A DNA stretch of 64,000 nucleotides, taken from NCBI RefSeq assembly GCF_031679605.1, contig NZ_CP117522.1, positions 4,588,001 to 4,652,000 on the forward strand, in the 5' to 3' direction. A program made the translations under genes and the position numbers. The notes beneath the pieces are model-generated. The model worked only from the letters and a program-made list of their open reading frames with translations, made no database searches and had not been told where the DNA came from. This DNA comes from Streptomyces luomodiensis (GTDB lineage: Bacteria > Actinomycetota > Actinomycetes > Streptomycetales > Streptomycetaceae). Within the stretch, counting starts at the first letter, position 1; each line of letters opens with the position of its first letter. Positions 22,001-41,107 of this stretch are shown here, piece by piece.

Positions 22001-25000
22001 ATCTGCACCGGCCGGGTGAGCCCGTCGTGGGCGAATCCGGCCCGCAGGTTCTCATGGCGGCGCAGCAGCGCGGCCACGGCGGCGCGCAGCTCGGCGGGGT
22101 GCGGCTCACCCTCCAGGTGGAGGCCGAACTGCACGGTGTAGACGTCGAGTTCGCGCTCGCTGTAGAGCGAGTGGAAGAGCAGGCCCTCCTGGAGCGGCGC
22201 CAGCGGCAGCACGTCCACCAGGCCGGGGTGGCGCTCCTCCAGCAGCTCGACCTCGCGCTGGTCCAGGGAGACCAGCGGGAAGTCCGACGGGGACCGGCCG
22301 CCGGACCCGGCGCCGCCCGCGTGCGCGGCCAGCCCCTCCAGGGCCCGCGACCAGGTGTCGGCCAGGTCCCGCACCTCCGCCTCGTCCAGCAGCTCACCGG
22401 CCCAGGTCCACCGGGCGGCCAGCCGGCCGCCGGCGGTCGTCCACGCGATGTCCAGCGCGTACGGCAGGGGCGTGTCCGGGGCGGCGGGGGGCGTGGTGAC
22501 GGCCGCGCCGCCGAGCGGGGTGACCCGGATCTGCGGGGCGGGGAAGCCGGCGAACAGGGCCGCGGTCTGCGGGTTCAGATGGCGCAGCAGTCCGTAGCCG
22601 GTGCCCTGGTCGGGCAGGGCGGCGAGCTGTTCCTTGACCCGCTTGAGCGCGGCCCCGGCCTCGGGGCCACCGGCCAGCGCGGCCGCCGGGTCCTGGCTGC
22701 TGTCCTGGTCCCCCAGCGGGTCGAGCCGCACCGGCCGGGAGACGGTGAACGGTCCCACGGTGCGGGCCAGCTCCTCCGGGGCGCGCATCCGGCCGTCGGC
22801 CGCGACCTCCAGCAGCGCACCGGCCGGGGCCGGGCGGCCACGGCGGGCCCGCCAGTCGGCGAGGGCCAGCGCGAGCGCGGTCAGCAGCACCTCGTCCGGG
22901 CCGGTGGCGAACGCCTCGGGCACTTCGGTGAGCACCGCAGCCGCCCGCTCGGCGGGCAGCGCCACCTCCAGGGTGCGGGCGGTGGCGGTCAGGTCGCGGG
23001 AGGGGTCCAGCGGCCGTGCGGCCAGCGGGGTGTCGCCCGAGCCGAGGAGACCGGTCCACACCGGCACCTCGTCCAGCCGGGCCGGGTCGGCCGCCTCCTG
23101 GGCCAGTTGTTCGGCCCAGGCGCGGAAGCTGGTGGCCACCGGCGCGAACCGGGGCCGCCCGCCCTCGGCCGCCGCCCGCAGGGCCTCGCCGAGGTCGTCC
23201 AGGAGGACGGTCCAGGAAGCGGGGTCGGCGGCGAGCTGGTGCACCACCAGCAGCAGCCGGTGCGTCCCGCCGGGCCCGGCGTCGAACCACACGGCCTGGA
23301 GCACCACACCGCTCTCCGGGGCGAGCCGTTCGCGGGCGGCGGCCGACTGCTCCCGTACGGCGGCGTCCAGCCGGTCGCCGGTCAGCTCGCGGGCGTCCAC
23401 CCGCAGCAGCGCGGCCTCGGCCGGTACGGCCCCGCGCGGCAGCGTCTCCAGGCTCCAGACGTGGTCGCCGGCCCGGCGGGTGAGCCGCAGCCGCAGCATG
23501 TCGTGGTGGTCCAGCAGCGCCTGGAGCGCCTCGGTCAGCTCGGCCTCGCCGCCGACGCCGGCCGGCTCCACCAGCGCCTCGCGGCCGAGGTGGTCGGCCG
23601 GGCCGCCGGTGCGCAGCGTGTGCAGCGCCGGGGTCAGCGGGATCTCGCCGATCCCGGCGTCCGAGCCGGACCGCCCCTCCTCGCCGGTCGCGACCGCCGC
23701 CGCGGCCAGCTCCTCGACCGTGCGGTGCCGCAGGACGTCGGCGGCGGTGAACTCCAGCCCCGCCTCCAGGGCGCGGCTGACCAGCTGTACGGAGACGATG
23801 CTGTCGCCGCCGAGTTCGAAGAAGCCGTCGTCGATGGTGACCCGCTCGATGCCGAGCAGGTCACCGATCAGCTCGCACAGCAGGGTCTCCTTGGCGTCCC
23901 TGGGCGCCCGGCCCGCCGAGCCGCCGAACACCGGCTCCGGCAGGGCCGCGCGGTCCACCTTGCCGTTGGCGGTCAGCGGCAGCTCGTCCAGCGTCATCAG
24001 GGCCGCGGGCACCATGTAGTCGGGCAGCCGGGCCGCCAGGAAGGCGCGCAGCGTCTCCGGGCCCGGCGGCCTGCTGCCCTTGGCCACGGCGTAGCCGATG
24101 AGCTGGGCGCGGCCCTGGTCGTCCCGGCGGACGGTGACCGCGGCCCGGTCGACCTTGGGGTGGGCCGCCAGCGCCGCCTCGATCTCGCCGAGTTCGATGC
24201 GGTAGCCGCGGATCTTCACCTGGTCGTCGGCGCGGCCGACGAACTCCAGCTGCCCCGCGGTGGTCCAGCGCACGATGTCGCCGGTGCGGTAGAGCCGCTC
24301 GCCGGGGCCGCCGAAGGGGTCGGCGACGAAGCGTTCCGCGGTGAGCCGGGGCCGGTTCAGATAGCCGCGGGCCAGGCCCGCGCCGGCGATGTACAGCTCG
24401 CCCGCGACCCCGGCCGGGACCGGTGCCAGCCGCTCGTCCAGGACGTAGACCCGGGTGTTCCACACCGGGCGGCCGATGGGCGGGTGCACGGCGCCGGACA
24501 GCGGGTCGCTCATGGTGGCGGCCACCGTGGTCTCGCTCGGGCCGTAGGCGTTGACCATGCGCCGCCCGGCCGACCAGCGCGCGACCTGGTCCGGTGCGCA
24601 GGGCTCACCGCCCACGCCGATGGTGCGCAGGTCCGGCAGCTCGCCCTCGGGCAGGGTGGCCAGGGCGCCCGCGGTGAGCTGGAAGTGGGTGACGCCGAAG
24701 TCCCGCACCAGGGCGGCCAGCTCCGCTCCGACGGGTGCGGTGTGCCCGCCGGGCAGGACCAGCGCCGCCCCGCTGAGCAGCGTCATCGTCAGGTCGGCCA
24801 TCGATACGTCGAAGCTGGGCGAGACCGCCTGGAGGACCCGGCTGTCCTCGTCGATGGCGAAGTTCTCCCGGTGGGTCCCGGCCATGCTCGCCACCCCGGT
24901 GTGGGTGACCAGCACGCCCTTGGGGCGGCCGGTGGACCCGGAGGTGTAGATCACGTACGCGGCGTGCGCGAGCGTCAGCGGGCGGACCCGGTCCCGGTCG

Positions 25001-28000
25001 GCCGGGTCGGTGGTCCGCGCGGCGGCGAGCGCCGCACGGGCCTGAGCGCCGTCGATCAGCAGCGGCGCCGGGCCGCCCGCCTCGGTGAGGGCGGGGCCGT
25101 GCTCGGCGGTGGTGAGCGCCAGGACGGGCCGGGCGTCGCGGGTGATGAACGCGATCCGCTCGGCCGGGTAGCCGGGGTCGACGGGCAGGTAGGCGGCACC
25201 GGCCTTCAGCACGCCGAGGGTGACGGCGAGCCAGTCCACCGACCGGGGGACGGCGACGGCGACCAGGTCCTCGGGGCCCGCGCCCCGTTCGATCAGCAGA
25301 TGCGCCCACCGGTTGGCGCGCTCGTTCAGCTCGGCGTAGGTCAGGCTCTCCGGTCCGGCGACCACGGCCGTGTGCTGCGGGGTGCGCGCCACCTGGGCCT
25401 CGAACAGGGCCGGCAGGGTGGCCGGTTCGACCTCGCGGGCGGTGTCGTTCCAGTCGGTCAGGACCCGCCGCCGCTCGGCGCCGGTGAGCAGCTCGACCCG
25501 GCTGACGGGCCGTGCGGGGTCGGCGGCCACGGCGGCGAGCACGGCGCCGAACTGCGCCGCGAGCGACTCCACGGTGGCGTGGTCGAACAGGTCGGTGCGG
25601 TAGGTGATCTGGCCGCGCAGCCCGCCCGGGGCGCCGTCCGCGTCGTACACCTCGCCCAGTTCCACGCCGAGGTCCACCTTGGCCGCCGTCAGCTCCAGCT
25701 CGGCGGGGGAGGCGGTCAGACCGGGCAGGTCCAGGCGCGGGGCGGCGTTGTTCTGGAAGGCGAGGAACACCTGGAACAGCGGGCTGTGCGCGGTGGACCG
25801 GTCCGGACCGAGCTCGTCCACCAACCGCTCGAACGGCACGTCCTGGTGGGCGTAGGCCGCCAGGTCCGCGGCCCGCACCCGGCCCAGCAGCTCGCCGAAG
25901 GCCGGGTCGCCGCCGAGGTCGGTGCGCAGCACCAGGGTGTTGACGAAGAACCCGACCAGCTCGTCCAGGGCCGCGTCGGCGCGGCCGGCGACGGCCGTTC
26001 CGATGGGGATGTCGGTGCCCGCGCCCAGCCGGTGCAGCAGGGTGGCCAGGCCCGCCTGGACCACCATGAACAGGCTCACCTGGTGCTCCCTGGCCAGCTC
26101 GGTCAGGCGCCGGTGCAGCGCGGCGTCATAGCCGAACTCCACCACGCCGCCCTGGTGGCCGGGTTCGGCCGGGCGCGGCCGGTCGGTGGGCAGGGGGATC
26201 TCGGCGGGCGCGCCGTCGAGCGCGTCGGCCCAGAAGTCGAGCTGCCGGGAGAGCAGGCTCTCCGGGTCGTCCGCGCTGCCCAGCAGCTCGCGCTGCCACA
26301 GGGTGTAGTCGGCGTACTGGACCGGAAGCGGGGCGAGGGCGGGTCCGTGGCCCTCCCGGCGCGCCGCGTAGGCGGTGGACAGGTCGCGGGCCAGCGGCGC
26401 GTTGGACCAGCCGTCGCTCGCGATGTGGTGGACGGTGAGCAGCAGGACGTGCTCGGTGGGCGAGAGGGCGAACAGGGTCGCCCGCAGCGGGATCTCGGCC
26501 GCCAGGTCGAAGCCCCGCGCGGCGGCGTCGCGCAGCGCGCCGGGCAGCTGTGCGGCGGTGACGTCGGCCACCTCCAGCGGGACGGTGATCTCCGCCGGGG
26601 CGAGGACGTGCTGCCGGGGCCGGCCGCGGTGCTCGGGGAAGACGGTCCGCAGGCTCTCGTGGCGGGCCAGCACATCGCCGAGGGCCGCGCGCAGCGCCTC
26701 CCGGTCCAGCTCGCCCGTCAGCCGGATGCCGATCGGCACGTTGTACAGCCCGCTGGGTCCGTGCAGCCGGCCCAGGAACCACAGCCGCGCCTGGGCGGAG
26801 GACAGCGGGATCTCCTCGGGGCGGTCCGCCGGGACCAGGGCCGGGCGGGTGCCGGCGCCGGCGGACGACAGCCGCCGGGCGAGCGTCCCGGCGGTCGGGG
26901 CCTCGAACACGGCCCGTACGTCCACCTCGGCGCCGAAGGCCGACCGGACCCGGCTGAGCAGCCGCACCGCGCTGAGGGAGTTGCCGCCGAGGGCGAAGAA
27001 GTCGTCGTCCACGCCGACCCGCTCCACCTCGAGCACCTGGGCGAACAGCCCGCACAGGATCTCCTCCTGCGGGGTGCGCGGGGCCCGCGCGCCCGCCTCG
27101 GAGCGGAACTCCGGCTCGGGCAGCGCCGCGCGGTCCAGCTTGCCGTGCGCGGTCAGCGGCAGGGCGTCCAGCACCACGACCGCGTCCGGGACCATGTAGT
27201 CCGGCAGGGCGCGGGCGATCCGCTCGCGCACCGCCGCGCCGTCCAGCTCCCGGCCCGGCCGGGCGGTGGCGTAGGCGACCAGCCGCCGGGTGCCGGGCTG
27301 GTCCTCGCGGACCACGACGGCCTGCGCGGCCACGTCCGGGTGGGCCGCGACGGCCGCCCCCACCTCGCCCAGCTCGATCCGGTGGCCGTGCAGCTTCACC
27401 TGGTCGTCGGCGCGGCCGGCGAACACCAGGTCGCCACCGGCCAGCCGGCGGGCCAGGTCACCGGTGCGGTACATCCGGGTGCCGGGCGCGCCGTACGGGT
27501 CGGCGACGAACCGCTCGGCGGTGAGCGCGGGCCGGTTCAGATAGCCGCGGGCCAGTGCGGGCCCGGCGATGTACAGCTCGCCCGCGACCCCGGCGGGCAC
27601 CGGCGCCAGGCCGGCGTCCAGGACGTAGGCCCGCACATTGCCCTGCGGGCGGCCCATCGGCACCGGGCCGCCGGGCAGTTCGTCGCCCGGGGCGATGCGG
27701 TACTCGGTGCAGTTGACGGTGGCCTCGGTGGGCCCGTACACGTTCCACACCGTGGCCGCCGGGTGGCGCTCCCGCCACCCGGCGAGCGCCTCGCCGACCA
27801 GCGCCTCGCCGCCCAGCAGCAGTTCGGTGGCGGGCGAGAAGCCGTCCGGCAGGGCGCCGAGCAGCGGCAGGTGGCTGGGGGTGGCCTTCATGAAGGTCAC
27901 CGGGGTGGCCGCCAGCCGCGCGGCGATCGCGTCGTTCTCCTCCAGGGCGCCGATGAGCACCGTGCCGCCGACCACCAGCGGGGTGAACAGCGCGGTCACG

Positions 28001-31000
28001 GTCAGGTCGAAGGCGACCGGCGAGTGCAGCAGCGCCACGCCCGCCGCGCCCGGGTAGGTGCGGGCGGTCCAGCCGAGGTAGTCGGCCACCGAACGGTGCG
28101 CGACCACCACCCCCTTGGGGCGGCCGGTGGAGCCGGAGGTGTAGATGACGTACGCCGGGTGGTCCAGGGCGAGCGGCGCGGCCCGGTCGGCGTCGGTCAG
28201 CCGCGCGGGCTCCCGCTCGGCGAGGTCGGCAATGGTCGCGGGGTCGTCCACGACCACCCGCGGCGTGCCGGACCCGGGCAGCCCGGCGGCGACCGCCGCG
28301 CTGGTCACCAGGAGCGCGGGGGCGCTGTCGGTGAGCATGTAGGCGATCCGCTCCGCGGGGTAGGCCGGGTCCACCGGTACGTACGCGGCACCGGCCTTGA
28401 CCACCGCGAGCAGCGCGATGACCAGGTCGGCGGAGCGCTCCATGGCCACCGCGACGCACCGCTCGGGGCCCGCGCCGCGTTCGGCCAGCAGCCGGGCGAG
28501 CCGGTTGGCGCGCTGATCGACCTCGGCGTAGGACAGTTCGGTGCCGTCGAAGAAGAGCGCGGGCGCGTCCGGTGTGCGGTCGGCCTGCGCCTCGAACAGC
28601 TCCGGGAGGGTCGCGGTCGGCTCGGGGGCGGTGGGGCCCGCCCACTGGGACTCAAGCAGCCGCCGCTCGTCCTCGCCGAGCAGGTCGAGCCGGCCGACGG
28701 GGAGTTCCGGGGTGGCGGCGACGGTCTCCAGCAGCCGCCGCAGCCGTGCGGTGAGGGCCGTGGCGGTGGCGGTATCGATCACATCGGGGCGGTGGTACCA
28801 GTTGAGCACCATGCGCCGCTCGTCCCGCATCACCACGATGCCCAGCGGATAGTGGTTGTCGCCCTTGGTGTCGACCTCGGACAGGGTGAGGCCGGCCACC
28901 GGCTCGTCCGATCCGCCGGAGGGGAAGTTCTCGAAGACCACGGCGGTGTCGAACAGCGTGCCCAGCCCGGTGAGCCGCTGGAGATCGGCCAGGCCGAGGT
29001 AGTGGTGGCCCATCAGCTCCACCCGGCGCTCCTGCACCGCGGCCAGGGTGTCCAGCAGGGAGGCGGCCGGGTCGACCCGCACCCGCACCGGCACGGTGTT
29101 GCTGAACAGCCCCACCATGGACTCCACGCCGGGCAGCTCCGGCGGGCGGCCCGAGACCGTCTCGCCGAACAGCACGTCGTCCCGCCCGGTCAGCCGGGCC
29201 AGCAGGATGCCCCAGGCGCCCTGCACCACGGCGTTCATGGTCAGGCCGTGCCGGCCGGCCAGCGCGCCCAGCGCGGCGGTCAGCTCCTCGGGCAGCTCGT
29301 CCACGATCCGCCCCGGCAGCACCGCCTCGCGGCCCGCGGCGCCGGGCGCCACCAGCGTCGGCTCGTCCACCCCGGCCAGCGCGGTGCGCCAGGCGTCCTC
29401 GGCCGCGCCCCGGTCCTGCCGGGACAGCCAGGCCAGGTAGTCCCGGTACGGGCTGACCGGCGGCAGCGCCGCGTCATCGCCGCCGCTGCCGTACAGGGCG
29501 AACAGCTCACCCGCGAGCACCGGCGCCGACCAGCCGTCCAGCAGCAGGTGGTGGGCGGCGAACAGCAGCCGGTGGGTGTCCGCGCCGAGCCGGATCAGGG
29601 TGAAGCGCAGCATCGGGGGGCGCTTGGGGTCGAAGCGGTGGGCCCGCTCGGCCCGCAGCAGCCGGTCCAGTTCGGCCTCCCGCTCGTCCGCGCCGAGTCC
29701 GGTCAGGTCGATCTCGTACCAGGGCAGCTCGGCCTCGCGCGGGATCAGCTGGAGGGGCCGGCCGTCGGCGGTGTGGTGGAACCCGGCCCGCAGGTTGTCG
29801 TGGCGGCGCAGCAGCCCGGCGACGGCGGCGCGCAGCGCGGCCACGTCCAGGCGGCCGGTCACGTCCACGGCGAGCCGGGTGATGTAGACGTCCTCGGCGT
29901 CCTGGTCGTACTCGGTGTGGAAGAGCAGCCCCTCCTGGAGCGGGGAGAGCGGCAGGATGTCGGCCAGCCCCGGCTGGGCGGCCGCCAGCCGGTCGATCTC
30001 CTCCTGTGCCACGGAGACCAGGGGCAGGTCGGACGGGGTGAGCCCGCCGCCCTCCGGCCGGTCGGCGTGGGCGACCAGCGCCCGCAGCGCGTCGAACCAG
30101 CCGTGCGCCAGCTCCGCGACCCGGTCCTCGTCCAGCAGCTCGCCCGGCCAGGTCCAGGTGACGGACAGCCGGGGCCCGTCGGCGTGGGTCTCGGTCACCG
30201 CGTTGACGGTGAGGGTGTACGGCAGCGGGGTCGCCCGGTCGGCGCCGCCGCCCAGGCCGCCCGCCGCCGGGTCGTCCCCGGCGTCCCCCGCGTCGCCGAT
30301 GCGGCCCAGGTAGTTGAAGCCGATCTGCGGTTCGGCGTACTTGGCGAGCGTCACGGCGGTGCGCGGGTTGAGGTAGCGCAGCAGGCCGTAGCCGATGCCG
30401 TGGTCGGGGATGGCCCGCAGCTGCTCCTTGACCCGCTTCAGCGCCCCGGCCAGCTCCGGCCCCGCGGCCGCCACCTGCTCCGCGGTCAGCTCACCGGGGT
30501 CGATCCGGACCGGGTAGAGGCTGGTGAACCAGCCGACCGTACGGGACAGATCGGCTCCGGGCACGATCTCCTCCCGGCCGTGCCCCTCGAGGCCGATGAG
30601 CACCGAGGAGGTGTCGCCGCGTCCGTGGCGGCGCCGCCAGCCGGCGACCGCGAGCGCCAGCGCGGTCAGCAGGACGTCGTCCACCTGGGCGCGGAAGGCG
30701 GCCGGCACCCGGCCCAGCAGCGGCTCGGTCACCTCCGCCGGAAGCCGCAGGGTCAGGTGCCCGGCCGTGGCGAGGGTGTCCCGGGCCGGGTCGAGCGGGC
30801 GGTCGGTCAGCGCCGGGTCGGCGCCGCCGAGCATCTCGCGCCACAGCGGCAGCTCCCGCATCCGGTCCGGTTCGGAGGCCGCGGCGGTGAGCTTCTGGGC
30901 CCATGTGCGGAACGAGGTGCCGACCGGCTCGGGCTCGAAGCGGCGGCCCTCCGCCGCGGCCTGGAGTGCCTCGGTCAGCTCGGGCAGCAGAATGCGCCAG

Positions 31001-34000
31001 GAGACGCCGTCGATGGACAGGTGGTGGATCACCAGCAGCAGCCGGCCCGGCCGGTCCGCGCCCGCGTCGAACCACACGGCCCGCACCATCCGCCCCTCGT
31101 CGGGCGCCAGCTCCGCCTGGGCGGCCTGGAACTCCTCGGCGGTGAGCGCCGCGAGGGCGTCGGGGGCGAGCCCGGCGGTGTCCACCCGGCGCAGGCAGTC
31201 CTCGGCCCGGACCGCGCCGCGCGGGGCGACCTCCAGGGTCCACTCGCCGATGTCCTCGAGCCGGCCCAGCCGCAGCCGCAGCGCGTCGTGGTGGTCGAGG
31301 AAGGTCTGGAGCACCTGCCGCACGCGCTCGGTGTCGAGCCCGGCGGGCACCGGTGCGGGCATGGCCTGGTTGAACTGTTCGACGGGGCCGCCGTGTTCGC
31401 TGAACCAGTGGATGATCGGGGTCAGCGGCACCCCACCGATCCCGTCGGTGGGGGCGGCGGCCCGGCGGGCGGGCGCCTTGGCCTCCTTGGCGACCTTCGC
31501 CAGCGCCTCCACGGTCTTGTGGCTGAAGACGTCCCGGGGGCTGAACCGCAGCCCGGCCTTGCGGGCCCGGCTGATCAGCTGGATCGAGCCGATGCTGTCG
31601 CCGCCCAGCTCGAAGAAGGACTCGTCCACCCCGACCTTCTCCACGCCCAGCACCTCGGCGAAGAGCGTGCACAGCAGCTTCTCGCGCTCGGTGGACGGCT
31701 CCCGGCCCGAGCCGGTGGGGCCGAAGTCCGGCACCGGCAGCGCCTTGCGGTCCACCTTGCCGTTGACCATCAGCGGCAGCGCCACCAGGGGCACGAAGAG
31801 CGCCGGGACCATGTACTCGGGCAGCGCCGCCGCCACGTGTGCGCGCAGCGCGTCGGGGCCCGGCACCCCGCCCGGGGCGGGGACGACATACGCCACCAGC
31901 TGCTTGACGCCCGGCTGGGACTCGTGGACGACCACGGCCGCGCCGTCCAGCTCCGGATGGCGGGCCAGCACGGCCTCGATCTCGCCCAGTTCGATGCGGA
32001 AGCCGCGGATCTTCACCTGGTCGTCGGCCCGGCCGACGAACTCCAGCTGCCCGTCGGCCCGCCAGCGGACCACGTCCCCGGTGCGGTACATCCGCGCCCC
32101 GGGCGCGCCGAAGGGGTCGGCGACGAACCGCTCGGCGGTCAGCGCCGGGCGCCGCAGATAGCCGCGCGCCAGGCCCGCCCCGGAGACGTACAGCTCCCCG
32201 GCCACCCCGGGCGGCGCCAGCCGCAGCGAGCCGTCCAGCACATACGCCCGGGTGTCCTGCACGGGGGCGCCGATCGGCGGGGTACCGGCGTCGGCCGCCA
32301 GCGGTGCGCTCATCGAGACGGCCACGGTGGATTCGGTCGGCCCGTAGGCGTTGACCATCCGGCGGCCCGGCGCCCAGCGCGCCACCAGCTCCGCCGGGCA
32401 GGCGTCCCCGCCCACGATCAGGCACCGGAAGTCCGGCAGCTCCTGGGCGGGCACGCTGGCGAGCGCGGCGGGCGGGATCAGGGCGTGCGTCACCCGGCGC
32501 TCGGCGAGCACCTCGGCGAGCGGTTCCCCGGCCAGCGGTCCGGGAGCGGGCACCACCAGCGTGGCGCCCGAGGTCAGCGCGGCGCACAGCTCCAGCACCG
32601 AGGCGTCGAAGCTGGGCGAGGAGAACTGGAGCACCCGGCTGTCCTCGGCGACCGCGAACCGCTCCCGCTCGGTGGCCGCGAAGGCGGCGAGCCCGACGTG
32701 GGTGACCTGCACGCCCTTGGGCACCCCGGTCGAACCGGAGGTGTAGATGACGTACGCCGGGCTGTCCAGGCGGACCGGCACGTCCGGCGCCGCCTCCTCC
32801 GGCCGCTCCGCCGTGGCCGCGTCGTCCACCCGCAGCACGGTCGCGCCCTCGACCGCGGGCACCACCGGCTCGTACGCGGCCGTGGTCAGCACCGCCACCG
32901 GCCGTGCGTCGCGCAGCATGAAGGCGATCCGCTCGGCCGGGTAGTCGGGGTCCACCGGCAGATACGCGGCACCGGCCTTCATCACCGCGAGCGAGGCGAC
33001 GACCGACTCCACGGACCGGCCCAGCACCTGGGCCACCACCGTCTCGGGGCCCACCCCGGCCTCGGTCAGCAGCCGGGCCAGCCGGTTGGCGTGCGCGTCG
33101 AGTTCGGCGTAGGACAGCGTGCGGCCGGGGGCCTCCACCGCCACCGCGTGCGGCGCCTCGGCGACCCGCGCCGCGAACAGCTCGGGGAAGGTGGCGGGCG
33201 CCACCGCACGGTCCGTGGCGGGCCCACCCGCCAGGGTGCGCCGCTCCTGGTCGGACAGCAGCGCCAGCCGCCCCACCGGACGCTCCGGCTCGTCGATGAG
33301 CGTGCGCAGGATGCGCACCAGGCGCTCGCCCGCGACCTGGACGTCCGGCCTTGCGAAGATGTCGGGCCGGTAGTTGAGCACCAGCCGCAGCCGGCCCTCG
33401 AAGACGTGCGCCACCAGGCACAGCGGATAGTGGTTGGCGTCCAGTACGTCGAAGCCCTCGATGCGCAGCTCGCCCGCCAGCGCGCGCAGCGACTCCAGGT
33501 CGAAGGGGAAGTTCTCGAAGGCCACGTACGTGTCGAACAGCTCGCTGTGCCCGGCCAGCCGGTGGATCTCGCTCATCCCCAGGTGCTGGAACGGCATCAG
33601 TTCCATGTGCTCGCGCTGGAGCCCGGCGAGCGCCTCCACCAGCGGCCGGCCCGGTTCGGTGCGCATCCGCACCGGAAGCGTGTTGATCAGCATGCCGACC
33701 ATCCGCTCCACCCCGGCGACCTCCGGCGGGCGGCCGGAGACGACCGTGCCGAAGGTGACGTCGTCCCGGCCGGTCAGCGCGGACAGCAGCAGCGCCCAGG
33801 AGCCGTGCACGGCGGTGGAGAAGGTCAGGTCCCGGCCGCGCAGCCGGGCCGACAGGGCCTCGGTCTCCGCCTCCGACAGCTCCATGACCAGCTGTTCGGG
33901 GTGGACCACCGCCCGCCCCGGGTCGACCGGGGCCAGCCGGGTCGGTGCGTCGATGCCCTCCAGGGCCTGCTTCCACACCTTCTCGGCGCGGGCGTTGTCC

Positions 34001-34562
34001 TGGCCGGCGAGCCACGCCAGATGCTCCCGGAAGGGGGTGACGGCGGGCAGCGCCGAGGTGTCGCCCCGGTGCGCGTACAGCTCGAAGAGCTCGCCGAGCA
34101 GCACCGAGGTGGACCAGCCGTCGAGCAGGATGTGGTGGAAGGTGCACAGGAAGCGGTACGCGCCCTCCTCCAGCCGCACCAGCAGGAACCGCATCAGCGG
34201 CGGCCGGGACAGGTCGAAGCGGTGCGCCTTCTCCTGGTCCTGGAGCCGTGCCAGCTCCGCGGCGCGGGCGTCCGCGTCGAGCCCGCCGAGGTCGGCCTCC
34301 GCCCACGGCAGCGCCACCTCGCGCGAGACCACCTGCACCGGACGGCTCTGCTTGGGGTGGAGGAAGCCGACGCGCAGGTTGGCGTGGCGGCGCAGCAGCG
34401 CCGCGGCGCTCTCCTTCAGGGCCGCCACGTCCAGCGTCCCGCCGAGGTCGAGGACGACCTGCACGGTGTAGACGTCATGGCCCTTCTCGTCGTACAGCGC
34501 GTGGAAGAGCAGACCCTCCTGAAGAGGCGACAGGGGAAGGATGTCCTCGGGGCCCGACTTCG

Positions 34563-34566
<4 letters not shown>
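19090..34566 (-). CDS. Nonribosomal peptide synthetase, four modules (middle subunit), 5158 aa
   Basis: Domains (approximate residues): C 8-430, A 445-930, T Ser991, E 1045-1520; C 1525-1960, A 1965-2470, T Ser2530 (LGGNSL, no E); C 2585-3020, A 3025-3535, T Ser3589, degenerate E 3645-4100; C 4110-4535, T Ser4611, E 4660-5158. The last module lacks an A domain. Codes by eye are DALLIGAVAK (unassigned), DLTKLGVVNK (Asp type) and DVAQGGAVAK (unassigned). The C after the non-E module is of the LSxAQxRLWF (LCL) type, and those after E domains are of the PLSPLQEG (DCL) type, which agrees with the domain order. The third E has HQLAADP in place of HHxxxDG. The ATG at 34566 overlaps the upstream stop (ATGA) and follows GGAGGACGCTGCA. 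A farther upstream in-frame start would lie inside the previous gene and is rejected. Confidence 0.95.
22260..23640 (-). other. Degenerate epimerization domain
   Basis: The full-length E-domain framework is kept ([13 protein letters not shown] and [10 protein letters not shown] are present), but the active-site motif near 23213-23244 reads [10 protein letters not shown], where the other five E domains read HHLxxDGVSW. The second His, the catalytic base, is Gln, and the Gly is Pro. RTVGWFTS has become RTVGPFTV. Loss of epimerase activity is expected from these changes. The following C domain is still of DCL type. Confidence 0.8.
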
Positions 34567-40886
<6,320 letters not shown>

Positions 40887-41045
40887 TGCCGTTCACCTCG
40901 TTTGAATAGGCTCAACGATCGAGCCCAACCCTACGAAGCTTCCCCGAACACCCCTATGGGCGAATGAAAAACTTGAAATCGCCGAGAAACGCATATCGAA
41001 GAATGCGCATCGCGCTGTACCGGCGCCGGCCGCGGCCCGTAAAGT
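40887..41045 (-). promoter_or_regulatory. Probable promoter and leader of the NRPS operon
   Basis: About 160 nt of relatively AT-rich DNA between the hairpin at 41046-41079 and the first NRPS start. It includes the minus-strand run CAAGTTTTTCATTCGCC and, next to the start, GAGGTGAA. No regulator site could be assigned. Confidence 0.5.
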
Positions 41046-41079
41046 CGACTGCCCCGACCTGTGCCGGTCGGGGCAGTCG
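41046..41079 (-). terminator. Hairpin between P450 and NRPS genes
   Basis: Perfect 14-bp stem (CGACTGCCCCGACC with its complement) and a 6-nt loop, 28 nt beyond the P450 stop, followed by TTTA on the minus strand. It probably ends the Rhs-dioxygenase-P450 transcript. Confidence 0.65.
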
Positions 41080-41107
41080 CGTCTGGTGCCGTGCTCGTAA
41101 CGCCTGG

